Source: an uncultured Blautia sp. (GTDB taxonomy: Bacteria > Bacillota > Clostridia > Lachnospirales > Lachnospiraceae). Taken from it: DNA of 50,072 nt. Positions 13,495-21,722 of the stretch are shown piece by piece. The position numbers and the translations under genes are program-made. The notes under the pieces are model-generated. The model was not told the origin of the DNA, ran no database searches, and saw only the letters and a program-made list of their open reading frames with translations. The stretch is from the NCBI GenBank assembly GCA_900553515.1, contig USDN01000016.1:1-50072 (forward strand), given 5' to 3'. Within the stretch, counting starts at the first letter, position 1. Every line of letters begins with the position of its first letter.

Positions 13495-14676
13495 ATGGCA
13501 CAGTTAAGCACCAAAGATCTGACAACACTCCCTGTAGGAAGACTGGGACTTATCCCGCTGGAAAGCTGCCAGTCACTTGGAGCAAAAGTCAACGACTGGC
13601 TTGCGAAATGGAGACGCGAAAGGGATCATCAGGAACTGAACTCCTTTGCTTTTGAAGGCTATCAGAGAGATTCCTATATCATCAATGTACAGAATCCCCG
13701 TTTCGGCTCTGGTGAAGGCAAATCTGTAATCACAGAATCCGTCCGCGGTGATGATGTTTATCTGATGGTTGATGTGTGCAACTACAGTCTGACTTACCGC
13801 ATGGGAGGTTTTACCAACCTTATGTCCCCTGACGATCATTTCCAGGATCTGAAGAGAGTAATCGGCGCCATCGGCGGCAAGGCCAGAAGAATCAATGTCA
13901 TTATGCCTTATCTTTATGAAAGCAGACAAAACAAACGTGTAGGACGTGAATCTCTGGACTGCGCTACTGCTCTTCAGGAGCTGACATCCATGGGCGTGGA
14001 GAACATCATTACTTTTGATGCACACGATGCCCGTGTCCAGAATGCAACTCCGCTTCACGGATTTGAAACTGTAAAACCTTCCTATCAGTTTATTAAAGCT
14101 CTTCTGAAAAATGAAAAAGGACTTCAGATCGACAACGAACATTTTATGATCATCAGCCCGGATGAAGGAAGTATGAACCGCGCTATCTATCTTGCAAACG
14201 TATTAGGCGTGGATATGGGTATGTACTATAAACGTCTGGATTACTCAAAACGCATCAACGGACGTCATCCTATTGCGGCTTACGAGTTCCTTGGACCGAA
14301 GCTGGCAGGCAAAGATATGATCCTCATCGATGATATGATCTCTTCCGGAAATACCATCCTTAAGATCGCTTCTCTCCTGAAAGAAAGAGGTGCCGGAAAG
14401 ATTTATATCTGCTCTACTTTTGGCTTCTTTACAGACGGTCTGGAAAAATTTGATGAAGGATTTAAAAAAGGCTATTTCGACAAGCTCCTTACCACAAACC
14501 TGGTATATCAGACACCGGAGCTTCTGGAAAAACCTTACTATATCTCCTGTGATATGAGCAAATACATTGCTCTTATCGTAGACACCCTGAACCATGATAT
14601 GTCCATCAGCCATCTGCTGAATCCTGTGGATCGTATCAAACGCTGCGTAAACAATTATATGGAGCAGAACAAATAA
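13495..14676 (+). CDS. prs: Divergent ribose-phosphate pyrophosphokinase (PRPP synthetase)
   Basis: The 393-residue protein is longer than typical Prs (about 315) but keeps its pattern: MPYLYESRQNKRVGRESL matches the flexible loop with the catalytic Arg, FDAHDARVQNA resembles the metal-binding DxH segment, and MILIDDMISSGNTI is the PRPP loop. In the loop the usual Asp-Thr is Ser-Ser, which is atypical. Prs makes PRPP from ATP and ribose-5-phosphate for nucleotide, His and Trp synthesis. It starts three bases after the helicase loader with AGGAGG inside that gene, so it belongs to the replication operon. Confidence 0.82.
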   Translation: MAQLSTKDLTTLPVGRLGLIPLESCQSLGAKVNDWLAKWRRERDHQELNSFAFEGYQRDSYIINVQNPRFGSGEGKSVITESVRGDDVYLMVDVCNYSLTYRMGGFTNLMSPDDHFQDLKRVIGAIGGKARRINVIMPYLYESRQNKRVGRESLDCATALQELTSMGVENIITFDAHDARVQNATPLHGFETVKPSYQFIKALLKNEKGLQIDNEHFMIISPDEGSMNRAIYLANVLGVDMGMYYKRLDYSKRINGRHPIAAYEFLGPKLAGKDMILIDDMISSGNTILKIASLLKERGAGKIYICSTFGFFTDGLEKFDEGFKKGYFDKLLTTNLVYQTPELLEKPYYISCDMSKYIALIVDTLNHDMSISHLLNPVDRIKRCVNNYMEQNK

Positions 14677-14712
14677 CGGATTTTTGTTTTAAAATTCCGG
14701 CGATCTGAATAT

Positions 14713-14773
14713 AAAAAGACTGATAAGCTGCGGATTCTCTATCCTGTCCACAGTTTACCAGTCTTTTATTTTC
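14713..14773 (+). terminator. Terminator of the dnaD-dnaC-prs operon
   Basis: AAAAGACTG at 14714-14722 pairs with CAGTCTTTT at 14759-14767 across a long loop, followed by ATTTTC. The minus-strand ATPase gene ends just after, so it may work both ways. Confidence 0.65.
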
Positions 14774-14794
14774 ATCTCTCCGCTGAAGCGTTTT

Positions 14795-16327
14795 TTACAG
14801 TACTATTTTATGATAGGATATTCCATTCTTTTCAAGAATCTCCATCTCCCGCTGTCTGCAGCTGCAGATGATCACCTGACGCTTCTCTTTTGCAAGCCAT
14901 TTAAGCACTGATGCAAGCCGTTCTTCATCATACATGCCAAATACTTCATCCAGGAACACCGGAAGCTTTTCTGAGCCGCACAGAAGCTCTCCTGCAGCCA
15001 TTCTGAGAGAGAAGTAGATCTGTTCCACGGTTCCCCGGCTGAGATTTTCAAGGGCTACCGTCCGCTCTCCTATATTTACAGAAATGTGGAGATCTGCGTC
15101 GATCAGTATCTCTGTATACTTTCCTCCTGTGATCTCTCCCAAAATCTGAGAGATCCGTCGTCTGAGCTTCCATCCCACCTGATGATGAATATCCTTTGAC
15201 AGTCTGTCGATCACTGTCATGGCAAGATTCAAAGCTTCAATCTCCATCTCTTCTGCAAGGGGATGATAGGCATGCTCCTCTGTTTCCTGATATTCTGTCA
15301 TGATATTTTGAAGCGCTGTCTCTTTTTCCTTTCGGATCTCTCTCAGACTGTCACGGCTCCATTCCAGTTTCTCCTGTTTAGCCAGAAAACGATTCTTTTG
15401 ACGTTCTTTATTCTGGAGCTTTTCTATTGTCCGGAGCCTCAGAATATAGCCGCCTGCCGCTGCCAGGATACCTGCCACACCTATGATCATAGCGAAAAAT
15501 ATGCTTTTGAAAAATCCTGCCACTGCAAGAGCGCCGCCCACACCCAGGATCAAAGACGCCGCCATAAGTATATCCATCTTCTTTTTTTGGGATAAAAGAG
15601 CAGAAAGGCTTTCCTCAACAGCACTTATGCCTCTCTCTTCTTCTTTTTCATACCGTCCTGCCAGATCCTGTTCCTTCACATCCAGATCATCCAGTTCCTG
15701 CTTCAGGTAATCCATACTGGAAAGCAGTTTTTCCTTTTCCAGTTCTGTTTCCTTTTTCTTTTTGTCAGCCTGAACCTGATAGCCTTTTCTGGACATTTTA
15801 AGCATCTGCATGGTACGTCCCAGATCCACAGAACTGTCTCCGGCTCCCTGATAACTGGCCATATAATTTTGTACTTCCCGGACAAGTTCCACTCCTGTGG
15901 TGCTTTTCAGCTGAGCAACGGAAACTGTATTTTCATAGACAGTTTCGCTGATGCCTCCAAGGACTGCCTCCAGGTCACCAGCCTCCACATCCATCAGTTC
16001 TCCGTCATCTTCACAGAAAAGCTCTGTCATCTGGTTTTCTTTATAAAAATTTCTGGTAAGCCGAAAATTCCTTCCTCCGTTTTCAAACCACAGGATCCCC
16101 CCGTAATCTCCAGGGTTTTCCCAGGGAAGATACAGCGAATAGGCATCTTTTTTTGCCGCCCGCCCCCTCTGTCTCTGGATTCCGTAAAGCATACTTTTTA
16201 CAAAAGTATGTGTCGTCGTCTTACCGCTTTCATTTTCTCCACAGAGAACATTGATCCCTGGGGAAAACTCCATAGTCCGGTTATGGAGTCTGCCAAAATT
16301 TCTGACACTAATACGTTTTATAATCAT
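14795..16327 (-). CDS. Short SbcC/YhaN-like ATPase with two membrane helices
   Basis: The 510-residue protein has a RecF/SMC-type head: MIIKRISVRNFGRLHN, Walker A GENESGKTT (30-38), an ABC-like signature ALENLSRGTVEQIYFSLRMA and Walker B LPVFLDEVFGMYDEERL. Between the head halves is a short coiled coil (190-250 and 300-350) interrupted by two hydrophobic helices (252-272 and 275-297) where SbcC has its zinc hook. YhaN-type proteins share this plan but are far longer (about 960). It sits 12 bp after the SbcD-like phosphoesterase, its likely nuclease partner. The inference is a membrane-tethered DNA-end-processing pair. Confidence 0.82.
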   Translation of the reverse strand: MIIKRISVRNFGRLHNRTMEFSPGINVLCGENESGKTTTHTFVKSMLYGIQRQRGRAAKKDAYSLYLPWENPGDYGGILWFENGGRNFRLTRNFYKENQMTELFCEDDGELMDVEAGDLEAVLGGISETVYENTVSVAQLKSTTGVELVREVQNYMASYQGAGDSSVDLGRTMQMLKMSRKGYQVQADKKKKETELEKEKLLSSMDYLKQELDDLDVKEQDLAGRYEKEEERGISAVEESLSALLSQKKKMDILMAASLILGVGGALAVAGFFKSIFFAMIIGVAGILAAAGGYILRLRTIEKLQNKERQKNRFLAKQEKLEWSRDSLREIRKEKETALQNIMTEYQETEEHAYHPLAEEMEIEALNLAMTVIDRLSKDIHHQVGWKLRRRISQILGEITGGKYTEILIDADLHISVNIGERTVALENLSRGTVEQIYFSLRMAAGELLCGSEKLPVFLDEVFGMYDEERLASVLKWLAKEKRQVIICSCRQREMEILEKNGISYHKIVL

Positions 16328-16339
16328 GATCTTTTCCCA

Positions 16340-17404
16340 TTATCGATTTAATATGCTGGTTTCAAGCAAGGCCTGCAGCCCATGATACAGTGCTTTTTCT
16401 TCTACCACAGTAAGTTCTCTTCCCATAAAGGAGCCAACATAGTCTCCAATAAGGGTGCCTGTATATTTCCGGTAAAGTTCCTCCAGGTCATATGCAGGCT
16501 TTGATTCATCCAGGATCTCTACAATATTCCCCAGTTTTTTCAGGCGTTCTGTAAGCAGAATCAGTTCCGGAGATCTCCAGCCCCTTAAAATGATCCTGTA
16601 TATGTTTTTCCCGCCTCGTTTAAAAATCTCGTTTTTCACCATTTCTTCAAGAGAAAACTGGGTGGTGGTCTCCTTCATGGTCAAAAGAAGGTTCTGATAG
16701 CTTCTGGCTGCAAACGGTATGAATTTCAGACGTATCCGTCCTTCGTCATAGCTTCCGAGGATATATCCATGTTCTCCTGTATCATTGCGGTCAATAGGCT
16801 CCAGGGCGCCCGGATACAGGGCTTTTCCCCGGATCACCGCCTGCGGCTTATGGATATGTCCTAATGCAAGATAAGAAAAACCAGCTCCCACAAGACGTTT
16901 CATATCCATAGGGATATGCTTCTCATCTCCTCCATGGGCAAGAAGCACATGAAATCCAGGTTTATCTTCCGGTTTCCAGGCATCATAAAGAGGCTCCCGG
17001 ATTTCCTGGTGCTGATAGCTCATACCATAAACAAAAGTATCAAGCTCCGGGATCTCCACACAGGAGCGCATCTCCTGTTCAAAAAATATAACATTTGGCT
17101 CCCATGGGAAGCCTTTATAAAAAGAGTCTTTTTTTATATAATCATGATTTCCTGCCATAAGGAAGATCCTTGTCTCAGGAATAGTGGAAAAAAGGTAGTT
17201 GACCTCCTTCAGTTCCTTTAGAAGCGGCTGTCGGTGAAAAAGATCTCCTGCTATAAATAAGAAATCCACCGGATCTCTGCGTACAGACGCAATGACCCGG
17301 CGGAAAGTCTCCCAGATCTCTTCCTCCCGCTCATGGCTCCAGGGGCAGCCCCTGTCAGGAACTGCTCCCAGATGTACATCTGCAAGATGAATAAATCTTA
17401 TCAT
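16340..17404 (-). CDS. SbcD/YhaO-like DNA-repair metallophosphoesterase
   Basis: The 354-residue protein carries all calcineurin-like motifs: IHLADVHLG (residues 5-13), FIAGDLFHRQ, LMAGNHDY, LLAHGGDE and ALGHIHKPQ. A C-terminal capping region follows, as in SbcD and YhaO. These enzymes are Mn-dependent nucleases that work with an SbcC-type ATPase on broken or hairpin DNA ends. AAGGAG precedes the ATG. It lies 10 bp after asnS and 12 bp before the ATPase, so all three are probably co-transcribed. Confidence 0.88.
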   Translation of the reverse strand: MIRFIHLADVHLGAVPDRGCPWSHEREEEIWETFRRVIASVRRDPVDFLFIAGDLFHRQPLLKELKEVNYLFSTIPETRIFLMAGNHDYIKKDSFYKGFPWEPNVIFFEQEMRSCVEIPELDTFVYGMSYQHQEIREPLYDAWKPEDKPGFHVLLAHGGDEKHIPMDMKRLVGAGFSYLALGHIHKPQAVIRGKALYPGALEPIDRNDTGEHGYILGSYDEGRIRLKFIPFAARSYQNLLLTMKETTTQFSLEEMVKNEIFKRGGKNIYRIILRGWRSPELILLTERLKKLGNIVEILDESKPAYDLEELYRKYTGTLIGDYVGSFMGRELTVVEEKALYHGLQALLETSILNR

Positions 17405-17414
17405 TCATTACTCC

Positions 17415-18806
17415 TTATAAATCACAGTTGTTTACTGTTCTCGGGAACGGGATCACGTCACGGATATTGCCCATTCCTGTCAGATACATTACGCAGCGCT
17501 CAAATCCAAGACCAAAGCCGGAATGGCGGGTGGAACCGTATTTACGAAGATCCATGTAGAATCCATAATCCTCTTCCTTCAGTCCAAGCTCTTCCATACG
17601 TGCCTTCAGCTTGTCATAGTCGTCCTCTCTCTGGCTTCCTCCGATGATCTCACCGATTCCCGGTACCAGACAGTCCATAGCGGCAACGGTTTTGCCATCC
17701 TCATTCTGTTTCATGTAGAAGGCTTTGATCTCCTTAGGATAGTCAGTAACAAATACCGGTTTCTTAAAGATCTGCTCAGTCAGGTATCTTTCATGCTCTG
17801 TCTGAAGATCACAGCCCCAGAATACCTTATAATCAAATTTGTCGTTATTCTTTTCCAGAAGTTCGATGGCCTCTGTATAAGTCACATGACCGAATTCAGA
17901 ATCGATCACATGGTTCAGACGGTCAAGAAGTCCCTTGTCCACAAAAGAATTAAAGAAATTCATTTCCTGAGGAGCGTTTTCAAGGACATAACGGATCACA
18001 TATTTCAGCATGTCTTCAGCAAGATCCATATTATCGTTAAGATCTGCAAAAGCACACTCCGGCTCGATCATCCAGAACTCTGCCGCATGACGGGTGGTAT
18101 TGGAATTCTCTGCACGGAAAGTCGGTCCGAAAGTATAGATATTACGGAATGCCTGGGCATAAGTCTCACCGTTCAGCTGACCGCTTACAGTCAGGTTGGT
18201 CTCTTTTCCAAAGAAATCCTGAGAGTAATCTACATTTCCCTTGTCATCCAGAGGCGGATTCTGAGGATCCAGTGTTGTTACGCGGAACATCTCTCCTGCA
18301 CCTTCACAGTCACTTCCTGTGATCAGCGGAGTATGCACATAGACAAAACCTCTCTCCTGGAAAAATTTATGGATGGCGTAAGCACACAGAGAACGAACAC
18401 GGAACACAGCCTGGAAGGTATTTGTCCTTGGTCTTAAATGTGTCATAGTCCTTAAATATTCCATGGTATGACGTTTTTTCTGAAGGGGATAATCCGGAGC
18501 TGACACGCCTTCTACTGTCACCTCTGATGCCTGGATCTCAAAAGGCTGCTTTGCTTCAGGTGTGGCAACCAGAGTTCCCTTTACAATAATGGCAGCGCCT
18601 ACATTCAGCTTGCTGATCTCTGCAAAATTCTCCATAGTGTCATGATATACGACCTGCAAAGTATCAAAGCAGGAGCCGTCATGAAGAACGATAAATCCAA
18701 ATGCTTTGGAGCCGCGGACACTGCGGACCCATCCGCCTACTGTGACTTCTTTATCCAGAAAAGTCTGGCGGTCTGTGTAAATGTCTTTTACTGTTGTAAG
18801 TTTCAT
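17415..18806 (-). CDS. asnS: Asparaginyl-tRNA synthetase
   Basis: The 463-residue class IIb synthetase charges tRNA-Asn. It has the N-terminal OB anticodon-binding domain (VGGWVRSVRGSKAFGFIVLH), motif 2 (GPTFRAENSNTTRHAAEFWM) and motif 3 (GFGLGFERCVMYLTG). The two are separated by the synthetase-typical stretch containing LTVSGQLNGETYA. Length is standard. GAGAGGAAA lies before the ATG. The leader begins with a terminator-like hairpin (18843-18878) placed right at the predicted transcription start. No T-box is visible. Confidence 0.97.
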   Translation of the reverse strand: MKLTTVKDIYTDRQTFLDKEVTVGGWVRSVRGSKAFGFIVLHDGSCFDTLQVVYHDTMENFAEISKLNVGAAIIVKGTLVATPEAKQPFEIQASEVTVEGVSAPDYPLQKKRHTMEYLRTMTHLRPRTNTFQAVFRVRSLCAYAIHKFFQERGFVYVHTPLITGSDCEGAGEMFRVTTLDPQNPPLDDKGNVDYSQDFFGKETNLTVSGQLNGETYAQAFRNIYTFGPTFRAENSNTTRHAAEFWMIEPECAFADLNDNMDLAEDMLKYVIRYVLENAPQEMNFFNSFVDKGLLDRLNHVIDSEFGHVTYTEAIELLEKNNDKFDYKVFWGCDLQTEHERYLTEQIFKKPVFVTDYPKEIKAFYMKQNEDGKTVAAMDCLVPGIGEIIGGSQREDDYDKLKARMEELGLKEEDYGFYMDLRKYGSTRHSGFGLGFERCVMYLTGMGNIRDVIPFPRTVNNCDL

Positions 18807-18842
18807 AATCTATTTCCTCTCTCTGTTTCATAAAAATCACAA

Positions 18843-18878
18843 AAAGCGAAGCAGACGCCCAGGCGTCCGTTTCGCTTT
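18843..18878 (-). terminator. Hairpin at the galT/asnS junction
   Basis: AAAGCGAA and GACGCC pair with GGCGTC and TTCGCTTT, a GC-rich stem with small internal loop, ending in TTTTT and a looser T tract on the minus strand. It can end galT transcription but also lies within the first bases of the asnS transcript. Confidence 0.7.
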
Positions 18879-18880
18879 CT

Positions 18881-18909
18881 AGTATATCCCATTCATTGTG
18901 TTCCTGCAA
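18881..18909 (-). promoter_or_regulatory. asnS promoter
   Basis: TTGCAG, 17 bp, TATACT on the minus strand. The predicted start at about 18874 falls inside the left arm of the adjacent hairpin. Confidence 0.6.
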
Positions 18910-18978
18910 GGTGTAAATACAGGAGTTTTCCGGAAATCCTGCCAGTTCCGCAAAAGAAAACCCCTCCGGCAGAAAATA

Positions 18979-20469
18979 TCAGAGTTTTTCTATAAAACGC
19001 ATAAAGGCGGCTCTGCCTTCCTCTGTACATTTATAAACGCCGGCATCTTCCAGTACATGAACGAATACGTTACCAACTTCCTTCTGAAGGATCTCATGGA
19101 TATTCTCTTTATTGATATCCTCATATTTCGGAAGGAATTCCTGTACCCACTCTGCATGCTTTTCAATCTTTTCGTTGGAAGCAATATCCTTTCCTTCCAG
19201 GATATATTCCTCCAGAAGCTCCAGCTCTTCTTTCAGACGTGCCGGAAGCACAGCAAGTCCCATAACTTCAATGAGGCCGATGTTTTCTTTTTTGATATGA
19301 TGGTACTCTGCATGAGGATGGTAAACGCCAAGAGGATGCTCCTCTGTGGTGATATTGTTTCTCAGAGTCAGATCCAGCTCAAACATCTCTCCCACCTTAC
19401 GGGCGATCGGAGTGATGGTATTGTGGGGCTCGCCCTCTGTCTCTGCAAAGATGAATGCTGCCTCATCTGTATATCCTCTCCATACTTCCAGTACATGGGA
19501 AGCCAGAGCGATCAGGCGCTTTTCGTCTTTATGGCGGATACGAAGAACAGAAAGAGGCCATTTGACAATGCCAGCCTCCACATCTTCATATCCGGGAATG
19601 GTCACATACTTCTCAACAGGAGCTTTTGCCATGGCAAAGGTGTAATGTCCGCCCTGGAAATGATCATGACTTAAAATAGAGCCTCCTACGATAGGAAGAT
19701 CCGCATTTGACCCCAGGAAGTAATGAGGGAACAGTTTCACAAAATCAAAAAGCTTGATAAATGCGTTTCTCTCAATCTTCATTGGAGTATGCTGTCCGTT
19801 AAATACAATGCAGTGCTCATTGTAATATACATAAGGAGAATACTGAAATCCCCATGGACTGTCATTTACAGTGATCGGAATGATTCTGTGATTTTCCCTT
19901 GCCGGATGGTTCACACGACCTGCATAACCTTCATTTTCCACACAGAGAAGACATTTGGGATAGCTGCTTGCCTTTGCATTCTTAGCTGCTGCTATGGCTT
20001 TCGGATCCTTTTCCGGTTTGGAGAGATTGATGGTAATATCAATATCCCCATAGGGACTTTCCACAGACCATTTCTGATCTTTTTTTACACGGTAGCGCCG
20101 TATGTAGTCACTGTCCTGGCTTAATTTATAGAAATAATCTGTTGCCTCTTCCGGGCTTTTCTCATATCTGTCCCAGAATTCCTTCTGGACCTGAGCAGGT
20201 CTGGGCATCAGACAATTCATAAGACGGGTGTCAAAAAGATCCCTGTAGACCACACTGTCTTCGATGATTCCTCTTTTTACCGCTTCATCCAGAAGTTCTG
20301 CCAGAGTTTCTTCAAGATTTACTTCTGTAAAAGTCTCTTCCGGTTCCTGATACTCTTCTTCATGAAATACATCCAGAAGAAGGTTGATTGTGTAATTTTT
20401 TTCACACTCCGGTGTCAGACCTGTTTCGATTCCATACTGTACCAGTTTTCTGATGCTTTTACTTAACAT
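18979..20469 (-). CDS. galT: UDP-glucose--hexose-1-phosphate uridylyltransferase (class II GalT)
   Basis: The 496-residue enzyme swaps UDP between glucose and galactose-1-phosphate in the Leloir pathway. It is the Firmicutes class II type: VVYRDLFDTRLMNCLMPRP, PKCLLCVENEGYAGRVNHPA, HRIIPITVNDSPWGFQYSPY and SILSHDHFQGGHYTFAM with its His-x-His-x-Gln signature. Length fits class II (about 490) and not the 350-residue class I. It starts 19 bp after galK, so the two form an operon. No galE is present in the window. Confidence 0.96.
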   Translation of the reverse strand: MLSKSIRKLVQYGIETGLTPECEKNYTINLLLDVFHEEEYQEPEETFTEVNLEETLAELLDEAVKRGIIEDSVVYRDLFDTRLMNCLMPRPAQVQKEFWDRYEKSPEEATDYFYKLSQDSDYIRRYRVKKDQKWSVESPYGDIDITINLSKPEKDPKAIAAAKNAKASSYPKCLLCVENEGYAGRVNHPARENHRIIPITVNDSPWGFQYSPYVYYNEHCIVFNGQHTPMKIERNAFIKLFDFVKLFPHYFLGSNADLPIVGGSILSHDHFQGGHYTFAMAKAPVEKYVTIPGYEDVEAGIVKWPLSVLRIRHKDEKRLIALASHVLEVWRGYTDEAAFIFAETEGEPHNTITPIARKVGEMFELDLTLRNNITTEEHPLGVYHPHAEYHHIKKENIGLIEVMGLAVLPARLKEELELLEEYILEGKDIASNEKIEKHAEWVQEFLPKYEDINKENIHEILQKEVGNVFVHVLEDAGVYKCTEEGRAAFMRFIEKL

Positions 20470-20488
20470 GCGCTTATCCCCCTGTTCT

Positions 20489-21658
20489 TTATGCGATCAC
20501 ATGAGCTCCGTCACCGATATCTACTACATAAAACTCGGCATCATGGCCAACCTTTTCTTTATACTGTTTTCCAATGGTATCAATAAAGGTGTCTACTGCA
20601 TCATTTTTTACAATGCTCACTGTACAGCCTCCGAATCCGCCTCCTGTGATACGGGAACCGATCACACCCGGGATCTTCCATGCAAGGTCTACCAGAATAT
20701 CAATCTCTTCACAGGAAACTTCATAATCGTCACGGAGAGAAACATGGGAAGCATTCATAAGACGGCCAAATTCTTCTACGTTATCTTCTTTCAGGGCTTT
20801 TACTGCCTTGATAGTACGTTGGTTCTCGTAAACAGCATGTTTTGCACGTTTGCGGCAGATATCACTTGTAATGGCATCTTTATGTGCCTCAAATTCTTCC
20901 TCGGAAAGATCTCCAAGAGTTTTGATATCAATTACCTTCTTCAGTTCCTCAAGAGCTGTTTCGCACTCGTTTCTTCTGTCATTATAGGCAGATCCTACCA
21001 GGCTGTGTTTTACTTTACTGTTGGTGATCACGATTCTTGCATCTTTCAGTACTACCGGAGCATATTCGTAGTTCAGTGTACTGGTATCAAGGAAGATCGC
21101 GCAGTCTTTTTTGCCCATAGCGCTTGCAAACTGATCCATGATACCGCAGTTCATTCCATTAAAATTATTCTCAGAATACTGTCCGATCAGCGCAAGATCC
21201 TGCATGGAAAACTGTTCTACGCCAAACATATCCTTCAGCATCAGTCCTGTCAGAACTTCAAGTGAAGCAGAAGAGGAAAGTCCGGAACCATTTGGAATAT
21301 TTCCATAGATCAGGAAATCCACACCTGTATCAAACTTAACTCCCCTTTTTTCAAATGCCCACATCACTCCCTTTGGATAGTTTGTCCATCCTGCTGCATC
21401 TGACGGGACCAGATCATCCAAAGAAGTTTCGATCACACCAAGTCTGGTGAAATTTGCAGAATAAAAACGAAGCTTTCTGTCCTCTCTTTTTCTTGCAAGT
21501 CCATATGTTCCAAGAGTCAGTGCACATGGAAATACATGGCCTCCGTTATAATCGGTATGCTCTCCGATCAGATTTACACGGCCCGGTGCAAAATACTCAC
21601 GGATCTCCCCGCCTTCACCGTAAACTTCTTTGAATTTCTCCATCAGCTCTTTCTGCAT
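20489..21658 (-). CDS. galK: Galactokinase
   Basis: The 389-residue GHMP kinase phosphorylates galactose at C1. The galactokinase signature GRVNLIGEHTDYNGG lies at residues 26-40, the GHMP ATP loop is GSGLSSSASLEVLTG, and motif 3 is SRITGGGFGGCTVSIV. A longer frame from 21673 includes the ribosome site itself (GGGAGG), so ATG 21658, seven bases after it, is chosen. No clear promoter is seen in the 64 bp before it; transcription may come from the genes upstream. Confidence 0.96.
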   Translation of the reverse strand: MQKELMEKFKEVYGEGGEIREYFAPGRVNLIGEHTDYNGGHVFPCALTLGTYGLARKREDRKLRFYSANFTRLGVIETSLDDLVPSDAAGWTNYPKGVMWAFEKRGVKFDTGVDFLIYGNIPNGSGLSSSASLEVLTGLMLKDMFGVEQFSMQDLALIGQYSENNFNGMNCGIMDQFASAMGKKDCAIFLDTSTLNYEYAPVVLKDARIVITNSKVKHSLVGSAYNDRRNECETALEELKKVIDIKTLGDLSEEEFEAHKDAITSDICRKRAKHAVYENQRTIKAVKALKEDNVEEFGRLMNASHVSLRDDYEVSCEEIDILVDLAWKIPGVIGSRITGGGFGGCTVSIVKNDAVDTFIDTIGKQYKEKVGHDAEFYVVDIGDGAHVIA

Positions 21659-21722
21659 ATTGCTGCCTCCCATTTCCGAAGAATCTTTTCTTCATTTTTC
21701 TTTATTTTCAGGAGTGCTGTGT

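Noticed and set aside
18807..18978. T-box leader for asnS
   Set aside because: No T-box sequence or specifier stem is visible in this short gap; only one hairpin at the promoter.
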